Source: Thecaphora thlaspeos (lineage: Eukaryota; Basidiomycota; Ustilaginomycetes; Urocystidales; Glomosporiaceae). From it: DNA of 64,000 bases. The translations under genes and the position numbers were made by a program. Of this stretch, positions 29,651-40,515 are shown in pieces (within the stretch, counting starts at the first letter, position 1; every line of letters begins with the position of its first letter). Location of the stretch: contig UWYS01000007.1 of the NCBI GenBank assembly GCA_900291925.1, positions 248,001-312,000 of the forward strand. The letters run 5' to 3'. The notes below the pieces were generated by a model. The model had not been told where the DNA came from. It was given only the letters and a program-made list of their open reading frames with translations, and ran no database searches.

Positions 29651-30728
29651 AATCTTCGAGGGCTTTCGGTCGCTGCGCTCGGAGAGAATTGGTAGAGGGT
29701 GAAAGAGCGAAAGGTGAAGAAGAGATCTCGAGTCGTTTCGTGTCGTCCCGCGTCGAATGATGCAATGGTGAGGTGGGCGTGTCAAGTGATTTCTTGGGAT
29801 TGCATGTAAGGTCGAGCAGGTGGTGATTGTGAGAAAAGGGGGAGACGAGAAATGAGCTTGGTGGGACGAGGAAAGGGCAGGAGCAACTTGTCAAATGAAG
29901 GACAGCAGCTCAGACAATCGATGTTCGCCCATGACAACACGGTCCGTCAGTCCCGTCCCAGCCCTTCCGGCGCACAACGGCGCGGCAAGGTAATACGCGC
30001 GAAGAGGGCTTTGTGGGTCGACAATAATGGCGCAGTAAGCAGCCCTTCGTGACGGCCTAACGCTCTCAGCAAAACGCCGGGGCGGCCGGCGGGGGCACAA
30101 CTCACTTGAGCTGTAAACTAATAACGGATAAGGCGTGGGAGAAGCCGAACGACGATGAGCCAATACGAAGAGATAAGAGGTCGTTTCGTGCGAGGTGCAA
30201 CCCTTGAACGAGGGAGTGGGCACCGCAAAACCCATTCGGATCGAAGACCGACCCACCTGCACAGAGAGTGAGTTTCATAAGGAATGTTTCGTCACATGTC
30301 GGTTGCGAGACTGGTCGACCGACCAACAGCACGGGCAGGGACGGACATGCGAGTGAAAGGGGGACGCAAGGCGACGGCGGCGGTGGCTGGATGCTGGCTT
30401 TCGTCCGGCCACAACCTTCCAGTCGATACTGGTTCAGTTCTCACATCGAGCCTTAACAGGGAACCTCGCACGGATTGCCGTGACGAATTGCCGTGAAGGA
30501 AATGCTCAGATTATCACTACACTACATTGCCGTCGTCGGTGCGCCGACAGACATTGTACATGGGATGGGAGCGTCAATAACATGCGAGCCAATGTGGTAT
30601 CTGAGGCAACGAAACGCCCGAAGAGGCAGGCGAAAGGAGAAAGCGAGGGAAGATGCCGGCTGAACGATCCGAACGTGTGGAAGGACCAGAAAACTACAGT
30701 GTAGTAGCACATGGCAGCGGCGCGACTA
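29651..30728. other. Intergenic: coiled-coil gene promoter and PIL1 3' region
   Basis: 1.1 kb without a supported gene. Only short frames without family resemblance are present on either strand. Confidence 0.4.
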
Positions 30729-33199
30729 TCAATTGTGCCCGTAGACGGGCGGAGGTGGCGCAGACGTCTGGCCTATCGGGTAGCCGCCGTAGGTCGCTAG
30801 CGGCGTTGGCAGCGGCGCCTGGTTGCCACCCATGCCACCGTACGCATCGTTGTGTGCATGCGCTCCGTTCGCCGCCGCGGCTGCCGATGCATCATTGGCC
30901 TCGCTGGAGAAGCCGTATGGTGGAGCGGGCGCATCGGACCCGCTGACGTCGTCGATCGAGTAGCGTCGCCCGGACATGCCGGCCGGCGTGCCCGAGGCCG
31001 CCGCAGCGCCAATGGCCGAGTTGCGCTTCTGGATCTGCAGCGGCTGGGTGGCCGAGGCAGGGAACTCCTTCTCAGGCGTCGCACCGCCGGGCGCAGAGTC
31101 GAAGCCAGTGTAGCCGCCAGGGGGCACCGGCGTTGTCGCACCGTTGTGATCGCCAGGGGTCTGAGCTGCCGTCGGAGGAGCTTGCGGCAGAACCTGCGCG
31201 CTAGGGACGCGGTTAAAGCCGCGCCGGAATGCGGCGGCCGTCACCTTCTTGCCCCCGTCTACCGCGCCTCCTCCCATCGGGCTCGCCGCCAATGAGCCGT
31301 AGGTGGAAGCGCGCGAACCGGGACCGAACGCAGAGGCGCCGGGCGAGGTCGGTCGGCGGACCGCCTCCTGGTGGGCGCGGGTGCCTCCGATCGACTGGCA
31401 GTAGTTAGGATCCTCGGGTGCGCTAACGATCGGACTTGCGCTGTAGTTCGCGGCGACTGGGCTTGCGATTGTAGCGGCTGTGTCGAGGGCTCCGGATGGC
31501 AGTGGCGTAGACGTGTGGAGCGGCGGTAGCATTGGCGCACCTAGTTCCTGGTAGGCCGCGCTGCCCGTGAGCGGTGCCGCGGGATGGGAAGCAGCGGCCG
31601 AGGCCGAGGCTCCGGGGCCGCCGGTCAGCCCGGCGTTGAGATCACCGGCGCCGTCGTGATTGGTGTCGTGCGTGTCCCGTCGCGCCGGGACCTCTGCCGA
31701 AACCCTCCTGCTCGTGGCGTAGAGGGAGTCCTGGTCGCCCTGCCCCGCAGAGAACTGGTGGTGGCCAGAGCTTTGGGGCGGCGAGCTGACGTGAGGCGGC
31801 GCGGACCCTCGCTGCGAATCGCTCTTCTGCATAAGGAAGCCATCGCCTCCAGCTTCGCCCTCGCCACGCTGCACATGTGGGCTTCTGTGCTGGTCGTAGC
31901 CGCCCCCTTCGCCGCTGTAGTGAGCCGTAGAGCCCTCGTATTGCTCCGCGCCTGTGTTGGTATGCTGTCCCCACTCGTCGGCGGCCTGATCATGCAGGCC
32001 GTTTGAGTCAAAGGTCGAGCCATGGACGTCGGCGCTCCAACGGCTGGTCGAAGCGTGGGTGGCGTAGATGGGCGTCCCGCTGATGTCGCCGGGCGCCATC
32101 GAGTTAGCCGCCGAGCCCTGCGTGCGAGACGTGTCGGCGCCGACGGCCCCAAAGGGATTGTAGCCCTCGTCGCGATTCGTGAGGGGCGATTCGAGGCCGG
32201 TCAAATCGCCTTGGCCGCCGTCGTGGCCGCCGAATCGTGGGATGCCCTGAGACGGGCCAACGGGGGAGAATCCGACGTCTGCAATGCTTCGCGTCGCTTC
32301 CTGAAGCAGCTGTTCGGTGCGAGCGAATCCTGAGGGGCGTTGAAAAGGGAGGGGGGGATGCTGAGCGTCCGCAGCGCAACGTCATCTCTCTGGCCTGAAC
32401 GAACGTCGAAACTCACCATAGTACTCGGCACGGGGCATGCCGGGCTGGGTCGGCGTGAGTGGAATCTCACCGAGCATCAGCTTGCCGATCTCTGCCATGA
32501 TGGTCAGCTTCTCGGCCATCTCGAGCAGGCCACCGCACTTGATCCCCAGTGATTCCCTCGTCGTACGGCGCTTGAAGTCGCCGATCGCGGCCTCCTCCTC
32601 CATCACCTCGACGCGAAGCGTCTCCATCTCGGTGCGCATCTCGTGGAGCTGCGAGGTGACCTTCATGAGCTCCTTGTTCTCGGGTCCCATCCTTGCGAGC
32701 TTCTTCTCGACGCGCTCGATGCTGGAGCCGAGTGAGCGCTTGCGGGATTTGAGTTCAGCGAGCGACTCTTCCCGTGTCCGGATCGACTTGAAGTGGAGTC
32801 GGACCGTGGCGAGGTGGGCGTTGAAGCGGTTCTGGGAGGTGGCGTAGTGGTCCATGAGGACCGAAAATTTGCCTAGCACGTCCTGGAAGGGGCCAAAGGC
32901 GAGAAATGAAAGGACAGCCAAGGTGAGCTGCAAGCTCATCGAGTGCGTCCGGCCTACATTCGGGAGCTGTAGCAGGCCGAGCGGCTGCGACTAACATTGA
33001 GGTCGGTCCCCTCTTCGACTGACCAAGCCTTTATGGCGTCGGCATTCTTCTTGAAGTCGGCGGCGGCGCGGCCATTTGTCTTGATGAAGTCCTTTTCGGT
33101 GGCGATGACGTCCTGGAGCGATCGAAGGTCGCGGTTGCCCAGCACGGGGACCGTCGAGGTATGTGCGATCTGCTGCTGGGCCTTTCTGAAAAAGGACAT
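30729..33199 (-). CDS. PIL1: Eisosome core protein Pil1/Lsp1 with long disordered tail
   Basis: Exons 33199-32996, 32882-32417 and 32329-30729 give 756 residues. Residues 1 to about 245 form the Pil1/Lsp1 BAR-type domain: MSFFRKAQQQ, LRSLQDVIATEKDFIK, DVLGKFSVLMDHYATSQNRF, and a coiled region (ELKSRKRSLGSSIERVEKKL). It is known to polymerise on PI(4,5)P2 membranes to form eisosomes, static plasma-membrane furrows. The remaining roughly 510 residues, encoded by exon 3, are Gly/Ser/Ala/Pro/His-rich with repeated SGA, PPP and GGY elements. Yeast Pil1 is about 340 residues, so the tail is a major extension. Intron 1 uses GTTAGT...CCAG and phases agree throughout. The gene is head-to-head with NIPSNAP. 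Confidence 0.9.
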
Positions 33200-34008
33200 G
33201 GCGGACGTGGTAAGGCGAGACGGCGGTCGACGGCGTGCGTGTGTGAAGGCGAGGATGCCGAAAGGGCGAAAGGCGAGGCTGCTGCGGATCGTTGCAAGAC
33301 GTCGGAGCGCGGCCCGAGCGTCGTGGTGCGTTATGTAGTAGAGTCAGGCTGGGGAGAGGTGGCGTGGCTGTGCAGTCGTCGTAAACGGCAGCGGTGCGGT
33401 GGTGAAGAAAGAGGCCGCGAGATGCAGGAGCGCTTCGGTGTGCGGTGCCAAGCGGAGCGGCGTAGGGTGGTGAAAGGGCCAGCTAACTTTGGGCCAGGTC
33501 GGCTTGAGCCGAAGGCGCTGGGCTGTGAGCCTGCACTTTGAGTGTGCCTCTCTGCCTCCGCGGGTTGTCCGACGCCCACAAGCCTCTGCGCTCGCCCGCC
33601 TGGCCGGCGGCCCCTGTGTGCGTCATCAACGGGACCGGTGAAGACCCGTGGTCGGCTGTGCAGGCGTCTCGCGCTCTTCGGGTCCGCCCTTTGGCACTCT
33701 CTTGACTGGGCCGCTAGTCGCCGCGCTGTTTGTGGAGGCGCTGTGGAGCATGGCTCGAGCGTCCAGGCAAAGTGCGGGTCAGCGCGCTGCCAGCGCGTCG
33801 AGTTGCACGTCATCTTCCCACCATCTCCATCACCGTTACCATCACCACCACTACCACCACCACTTTACAGCCACCCACTGTCCCCCTTCTTTAGTTCATT
33901 CGGTACCATCGTCTTGAGCACATCAAGAACGGCTCCAGCCATCGCATTCGCACCGCGCACACGTGTCCATCCTTCCCGCTCTCTATCCCCTTTCCACGCC
34001 CGCACACA
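33200..34008. promoter_or_regulatory. Bidirectional promoter PIL1 / NIPSNAP
   Basis: About 800 bp between divergent start codons. A (CAN)n stretch of CATCACC/CACTACC type lies at about 33,820-33,875 in the NIPSNAP leader. No gene was recognised. Confidence 0.45.
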
Positions 34009-35549
34009 ATGAGTCTGGCTCGCTCCAGCTTCCAGACGGCAACCCGCGCTTTTGCTAGGCAGCAGCAGCAGGGGATCGCTGCGCCTGTGGCAGCCTCTTT
34101 TGCATCTCGCACGCTCATCGTACCTTCTCGCGCCCTCTTCAGCCAGGCCGAGACATCGGCAGAGGCACCGCAGAAGCAGGGCATCATCAAGTCCCTCCTC
34201 CACGGATCCGACAAGGCCAAGGCCGAGGGCGTCACTGCACAGTCTCACTCCGCTCAAGTCGCTCGCGGCAAGTACATCCACGAGATCCAGCGTACGTGTC
34301 CGCTCGCTGTCGTTGCCCGTCGCATACTGGCTCCAGACGGCGACCACGACCTCACGAGAATCTCTCCTTTTCCCTACCTTCGATTCTACAGGCCAGAGTG
34401 TTAGGCCAGACAAGGTGTATGAATACAAAGCGCTCCTGTAAGTCCCGAGGCTTGCTCTTGGCTGCTCTTGGCTGCTCTCCGGCTTCTTGCTGATAGGCTC
34501 AGAATCCGCTCTGGGTGACGCTGCAGGACCGACTTCTTCCCCAAGATGGCAAACAAGGGCCTTCCGATGCGTCTCACCGGTAGCTGGGAGGTAACGGTCG
34601 GTGACCTCGATACGTTCTGTAGGTCTCCTCCGGCACAGATGCCCAGCAGAATTCGAACGCATAAGGCTGACGAGAGCGCTGCTCTTGCTCCCCTCGACTG
34701 CGCTCTGGTCTGCCCTTCCCCTCAGACCACATCTGGGAGTACGATAATTACGCGGGCTACGACACCGCAGACAAGGCCCTTCGCGAGGATCCCGTGAGCA
34801 GAAAACATGGGGCTGCGGTCGTCGTACCTGGGCATGCACATCTCCGCTGACTAGTAAATGGGCCTTCTCGCCTCAATCCCGCCGCCGCCGCTGCTGCCGC
34901 ACCTGACAGGACTTTCAAAAGTTCCAGGCATCGATCCGTGGCATGCTGGCTGGTCGCACTAATTGGCTCACGCAGGAGTTCAGCTTCTGGCCGTCCAGCC
35001 CGCCCGTCACGACCAACGGCCTGTACGAGCTGAGGACGTACCACCTCAAGCCGGGCCACCTGCTCGAGTGGGAGCAGCACTGGCGACGCGGCCTCGAGGC
35101 GAGGCGCCGGTTCGTCGAGCCCATCGGCGCGTGGTTCACGCAGATTGGCGGGCTCCACACCGTCTTCCACATCTGGGAATACCCATCGTTGGACGAGAGG
35201 AAGAGGACCAGGGACGCGGCCTGGCAGGTCGAGGTGAGTTCGGCGCCGAGCGTTGCGGGCGCCATGGCCACGCGAGGCCTGCTGACATGCCTTTCTTTTC
35301 CACGATGGTCTCGTGCTCTGCCGCGCGAAACAGACCTGGGGCGAGACGGTCAATGAGGTGAGTAGCGGGCTGCCCGATGGGCGCACGGAATGGGTTTGTG
35401 TTGCGTCTGGCCAGATACTGACCCCCTCGCGCTCGTTCACCCTACCTCGTCGCCTCCTTTTTCTCCTGACTGCGCCGCAGACGGTCAAGCTAATCGACAA
35501 GATGCACGCCCAGATCATGCGGCCGCTTCCCTTCAGCCCGCTCAAGTAA
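34009..35549 (+). CDS. NIPSNAP family mitochondrial protein
   Basis: Seven exons are predicted: 34009-34291, 34392-34437, 34527-34618, 34726-34793, 34910-35233, 35334-35357 and 35481-35549. All are in phase and give 301 residues. The N-terminus (MSLARSSFQTATRAFAR) looks like a mitochondrial presequence. Two dimeric alpha-beta-barrel-like NIPSNAP repeats follow: the first with VYEYKALL and HIWEYDNYAGYD, the second with LYELRTYHLKPGHLLEWE and HTVFHIWEYPSLDERK. The paired HIWEY motifs are diagnostic. Animal NIPSNAPs are matrix proteins that become exposed on damaged mitochondria to recruit autophagy receptors; the fungal role is uncertain. Exon 6 is a 24-nt microexon, and exon 2 is only 46 nt. 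Confidence 0.88.
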
Positions 35550-35752
35550 GCGGTCGAAGCGGGCTCACAATCGTCTCGCGGCATGTGCCTGCTTGCAGGC
35601 CTCCGCAGCAAACGCAAATGCATGGCATGGCATGTATCGATGCGAGACGGCTTCTATGCAGTACAACGATGATAAAATAAAAAGAAGCCTAGCAAGGCGT
35701 CTAAAGTTAGAGGGTGCAGGAGGTGGGGGCGAAAACGAAGAAAAAGATGGCG

Positions 35753-37888
35753 TTACGCTACACCACGCTCGCTGAACTCTTGCCAGGTGGTACGTGCACA
35801 CTGCCTGATCTTGTTCCAGGTCTTTACGACATGCTCACTCCTAGTCTGTAGACTACCTACGACGAAACGAATACAAGTTCCTACCTCTGGCAGCACAGTT
35901 GAAGTGAGAACGAAGTCGGCGGTGTACTTTTGTAGATTGTTCCAGAAAAGGAGGTTGAGGTTCTCCAAGTCGGCTTGGTTGTGCGATGAGGATGGAGGGT
36001 TGAGACGGAATACGACCATAGCCCAACGTGGAGCGACGAGTTGCAACATCCCTTCTTCATCTTGTTGCAAGAGACGGAGGAAGAATTGGGATAGATGGAT
36101 ACTATGTCGAAGATGGGTTTGAAATCCAACTACGCCGTAGGATCGAAGGACAAACCATACTTTTAACGATCGGAAGCGTCGACCGAGTGGGATTTGCCAG
36201 TTTCTCATCTCACGTACGAGACGATGTGTAGATGCCGCAGTAGGTAGATAGGCGGGTGAGACGGCGAGTGCGTCTGAAAGGAGGTTGGTATCCTTGATGA
36301 AGAGTGGTGAACAGTCGAACGGTACCATTCCCCATTTGTGCAGGTTCGTGCTGAATGAAAGTACGTCGCTGTTGATGGCGTCCAGATGACAGGTGGAGCG
36401 CAGTTCGGGAAGACTCAGCGCTACACCGGCGTAGGCGGCGTCGACGTGAAGCCATAGCGTAGGGTAGTGCCGCGTGGTAGAGGCGAGTTCAGAGATGTTG
36501 TCAATCGCTCCTGAATTCGTAGTGCCAACCGTGGCGATGAGGAGGAAGGGGATGCGACCGGCCGCTTCGTCTTCGGCGATCGCGGCACGAAGCGTCGAGC
36601 CGCGCAAACCGAAGCCGTCAGAGGCGGAAACCTCGAGTGCACGGAAGGACAGACCGAGGATCAGCGCGGCTTTCGAGCCGACCGTGTGCGTCTATCGTGT
36701 CGTGAGGGGTGGTAAGTGGGTGGACGAGGTGGAGGTGCCGAGAGGGTCAGCACGACGCGAGTGGGCCAGGATGGAGACGGGAGGAGGTCTTGATGACTCA
36801 CCTGCGTCGTACCGTACATGACCAAGCGGCTGGTGACGTCCCCCCTCGACCTGGCGCGCGACGAGGCGGCATCCTGCGTAGCCTTGTCGCCCACCTCTGC
36901 CGCCGTCTTTGCGGGTACCTGTGCCGCAACATCGTGGTTCGAGTCCAAGCTGGCTGGCGGCGCCGAAAGGGCCGAGCCGTCGACGTTGGCATGGGGGGAA
37001 ACGTCGTCTTATTGGACCAGCTATCGAATCACACGCTCCCTAGCGGCGATGGCGACGGTGAGGGTGACTTCGCTGGCGCTGCCAAGGATGATGCCGCCTC
37101 CCGTGCCGAAGGGTGAGGTGGAGAGGAAAGAGTGGAAAAGTCCGAGCATCTTGGCGATCCAGTCGATCATGAGGATTTCGAGTCTGTACGGGGGAAAAGG
37201 GTCGAGGCGAGGCAGAGGGGGAGCGAGGGATTAAGATTGGGATGAGCACGGGTTGCCGCGGGCGATGGCGGAAGAGGGGTGCGATGATGAACTCACTCGG
37301 TGACGCTAGGGCTGCAAGCCCAGTTGAAGCCCGGGTTGGAGATGGCGGCACAGTAGAGGTCGGCGAGCGCGCCTTCAAAGGTGGTGTTGCAGGGGAAGGA
37401 GCCGCAGAAGTTGGGATGCTGCCTGGAGGTAGCGTTGGGTGGGGCGGGAGCGCGGATTTGAGCATCGCCGCGAGCGGGGCGCGAAGAGGGGAGAAGAAGA
37501 AAGGGGTGCGTGCGGGCGGTCGCGGAGGAAAGACTCACCAGGGCGTGATGCCAGGGATGATGGTGGAGTGGAAGTCGTCCTGGATGAGCTGCCACTGCTC
37601 GGGCTGCTCGGGTGCGGCATCGGAGATGGCGTGGGCGAGGAAGCCAGGCTGCACCTGCGCCGAGACGGGCTGCTGGTGGAGGGAGGCATAGTAGTCGCAG
37701 ATGCGGTCGACGGCCTGGTAGCTGGCCTTGCGGAAGCTGGGCGATGTGCGAGGGGGGGGGCGCAAAGGATGAGGATGAGGAGGGGGGGTTGAGGTTGGGA
37801 TTGGGATTGAGAGGCGACTCGAGGGAGCGAAGGGCGAAGATGACTGGCGAAGATGACTGGCAAAGATGACTTACGCTTCGATGTCCAT
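35753..37888 (-). CDS. Aromatic-L-amino-acid decarboxylase (PLP-dependent, group II)
   Basis: Predicted exons are 37888-37875, 37736-37539, 37422-37297, 37183-37035, 36953-36802 and 36691-35753, about 525 residues. The N-terminus MDIEAFRKASYQAVDRICDY is typical. Later motifs are HPNFCGSFPCNTTFEG, FNWACSPSVTELE, RLVMYGTTQTHTVGSKAA, HVDAAYAG (Asp binds the PLP pyridine N) and FSTNLHKWGMVPFD (Schiff-base Lys). The enzyme decarboxylates aromatic amino acids such as Trp, Tyr or DOPA; substrate choice cannot be read from sequence. The fourth intron is uncertain: an in-frame TAG follows AARERVIR, and an alternative pair (donor after 37033, acceptor before 36918) also keeps phase. The first coding exon is only 14 nt. 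The upstream region is an 86-bp satellite. Confidence 0.87.
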
Positions 37889-39118
37889 CGCTGTGCGGTG
37901 GGGTGCGAGCGGCTGTGTGAATGTGAATGAGAGTGTGAGGGAGAGAGCGAGTGAGTGGCGAGGCAAGGTCGCGCCGGCGGAAGGTACAGAAGAGATACTA
38001 ATTACTCGACCTACCTTATCTGATGCTGTCTATCGGCGGTAGTGAATGGTAATGGAAGGGCTTTTGGAGGTACAGAAGGGATACTAATTACTCGACCTAC
38101 CTTATCTGATGCTGTCTATCGGCGGTAGTGAATGGTAATGGAAGGGCTTTTGGAGGTACAGAAGGGATACTAATTACTCGACCTACCTTATCTGATGCTG
38201 TCTATCGGCGGTAGTGAATGGTAATGGAAGGGCTTTTGGAGGTACAGAAGGGATACTAATTACTCGACCTACCTTATCTGATGCTGTCTATCGGCGGTAG
38301 TGAATGGTAATGGAAGGGCTTTTGGAGGTACAGAAGGGATACTAATTACTCGACCTACCTTATCTGATGCTGTCTATCGGCGGTAGTGAATGGTAATGGA
38401 AGGGCTTTTGGAGGTACAGAAGGGATACTAATTACTCGACCTACCTTATCTGATGCTGTCTATCGGCGGTAGTGAATGGTAATGGAAGGGCTTTTGGAGG
38501 TACAGAAGGGATACTAATTACTCGACCTACCTTATCTGATGCTGTCTATCGGCGGTAGTGAATGGTAATGGAAGGGCTTTTGGAGGTACAGAAGGGATAC
38601 TAATTACTCGACCTACCTTATCTGATGCTGTCTATCGGCGGTAGTGAATGGTAATGGAAGGGCTTTTGGAGGTACAGAAGGGATACTAATTACTCGACCT
38701 ACCTTATCTGATGCTGTCTATCGGCGGTAGTGAATGGTAATGGAAGGGCTTTTGGAGGTACAGAAGGGATACTAATTACTCGACCTACCTTATCTGATGC
38801 TGTCTATCGGCGGTAGTGAATGGTAATGGAAGGGCTTTTGGAGGTACAGAAGGGATACTAATTACTCGACCTACCTTATCTGATGCTGTCTATCGGCAGT
38901 AGTGAATGGTAATGGAAGGGCGTTTTGACGTCGCTGCTCAGCCTAGATGAAATGCGCGAGGCAGAAGACTGAAATGCCTCGCCTTTTCGTCAAGGCCCAA
39001 GCGCCAAGTGGGCCGGTCACTTTGCTCACTGTTACTTGACCTTTTTTCCTTTTCCTTATTCCTTTTTCCTTTCCTCTTCACTACCATCACCGCCACCACC
39101 ACACACGCTCCTCTCAAA
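37889..39118. promoter_or_regulatory. Bidirectional promoter decarboxylase / prefoldin 1, largely satellite
   Basis: The 1.2 kb between divergent start codons is mostly occupied by the tandem array described separately. About 95 bp of unique DNA remain on the decarboxylase side and about 200 bp on the prefoldin side, the latter with CT-rich sequence just before the ATG. Confidence 0.55.
37983..38921 (+). repeat. 86-bp satellite, 11 tandem copies
   Basis: Unit starts at 37983 and every 86 bp after (38069, 38155 and so on to 38843). The eleventh copy breaks off about 7 bp early at 38921. The inner copies look identical. The first differs by GAAGAGA for GAAGGGA, and the last by CGGCAGTAG for CGGCGGTAG, so variation is confined to the edges. 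Each unit contains TTATCT (a GATA-factor core, AGATAA on the minus strand), TACTAAT and TATCGGCGG. The array fills most of a divergent promoter, and there are no unique spacers between units. Confidence 0.97.
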
Positions 39119-39885
39119 ATGTCATCCAACCTTCCAGAAGATGCTCTTCACAAGGTACCCTCCCGCCAAGCTCCCTCCTGCTTGCCCTTCCGCTTCGTAC
39201 GCAACACTGACCCGTTATCCCATCCTCTCTTGCCTCCATCGCATCGCACCATCGCACCCGCACATCCGCACAGATCCTCAACAAGATCCAAACACAACTC
39301 ATCCAATCACAGCGACAACTCTCCTACGTGCGCAACCAGATCGCCTCCAACGAGCGCGAGGCAAAGTTGTGTTCCCTCACGCTCTCCCAGCTCTCCGACG
39401 CATCCACACAGCAACACGACGCAGGATACTATCAAAGCGTTGGAAAGATGTACGTTTCCCCCCTCGTCCTTGGTCCGACTAGCGAGCCATCTTGCTTCTC
39501 TCCCTCCCTACGTTCAAGAACGCTGAAACGCCTCACAACGATATATCCAACCTCGTACTCGTCCATGTCCCAACCCCTACGCCAACTTACAGGTTCATCT
39601 CGGAAACAAAGTCCAACATCACCACCGACTTACAGTCCAAAGCAGACGCTCACAAGGACCAAGTCGCTATATTGCAAAAGAAGCAAAGGGTCCGTCTTTC
39701 TCTCCCTCTTCCCTTGTCCCCCCCCCCCTTCCTCCTTCTTGCACTCTCTAAATCTCTTCCCTCCCCCGCCGCTTCTCTCCATCCAAACCAAACAGTATCT
39801 CGAAAAACAAGCAACCGACGCACAAGCCCATTTAAAGGATATCTTTTCCTCTGTCGATAGGCAACAACAGGCTCAGGCTGCCTAG
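39119..39885 (+). CDS. PFD1: Prefoldin subunit 1
   Basis: Exons 39119-39154, 39274-39449, 39593-39689 and 39796-39885 give 132 residues. This is a beta-type prefoldin: an N-terminal helix (ILNKIQTQLIQSQRQLSYVR), a hairpin core with YYQSVGKMFISETK (the family's Y-x-x-V-G-R/K-M-F-I motif), and a C-terminal helix (KKQRYLEKQATDAQAHLKDI). Prefoldin is a hexameric cytosolic chaperone that delivers nascent actin and tubulin to the TRiC/CCT chaperonin. Length matches the family (about 110-130). Introns are short, with standard donors except GTCCGT in the third. It is head-to-head with the decarboxylase gene across the satellite and converges with the Rho GEF gene. Confidence 0.93.
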
Positions 39886-40515
39886 ATCTTCCCCCCCTCC
39901 CTCTTTCGCGTTGCCGTTCAAGCCTGCTTGCTACCCGTTCGTCCGCATCGTCCTCCCTACCTCCGCCTTGACCTCTGCCAAGCTTCGTCGTCGACTGACT
40001 CACTCACTCAAAGACCGGCAGCCCAACCCTTCATCCTACCGCCCTCTTTCCCCGCCCCCTCGGGCCTCGTCCCGTTGCACCTGTACTTGTACCAACCCAT
40101 CCGTCTCCTCTTCGCAAATCCCATTCAGGGCGACCTTGCTTACCTCTCGCCGTGCCTCACCTTGCGCACAGACGCGCAACGCATACAAGCCCACGCCGTG
40201 CCCATCGCGAGTCATGCCAAACTTGCGCATCCCTCCTCGTGCATAGGCGTAGCGTGGGCCGAGGTCGCCTTCTCATTTCATAAAAATACAGTTGTGCAGC
40301 TCCAAAGACCCGCGCGTTTCGAGATAGCTGCGTAAGCCCAGCGTCGAACGAACACAAAGATCAAGGACGTGACAACGGATAGGCAATGCAACGACAGACA
40401 TGCAAGTCCAGGCGAGCGTGGACAGAATTGCCGACTTCCCCAGAGGGAGCAGGAGGCGAGACCGAGCAAACGAACCACATCGAGCCCGGTAAGACCTCGA
40501 AGCAAGCGTCCTCCT
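39886..40515. other. Intergenic between convergent genes
   Basis: About 630 bp holding the 3' UTRs of prefoldin 1 (+) and the Rho GEF (-). A short minus-strand frame (40157-40357) lacks family features. No RNA gene was seen. Confidence 0.4.

Noticed and set aside
33865..34839. 324-residue minus-strand frame across the NIPSNAP 5' half
   Set aside because: It overlaps NIPSNAP exons and introns on the opposite strand and has no recognisable features.
37983..38921. Regularly spaced repeats as a possible CRISPR array
   Set aside because: The whole 86-bp unit repeats with no unique spacers, and the genome is eukaryotic.
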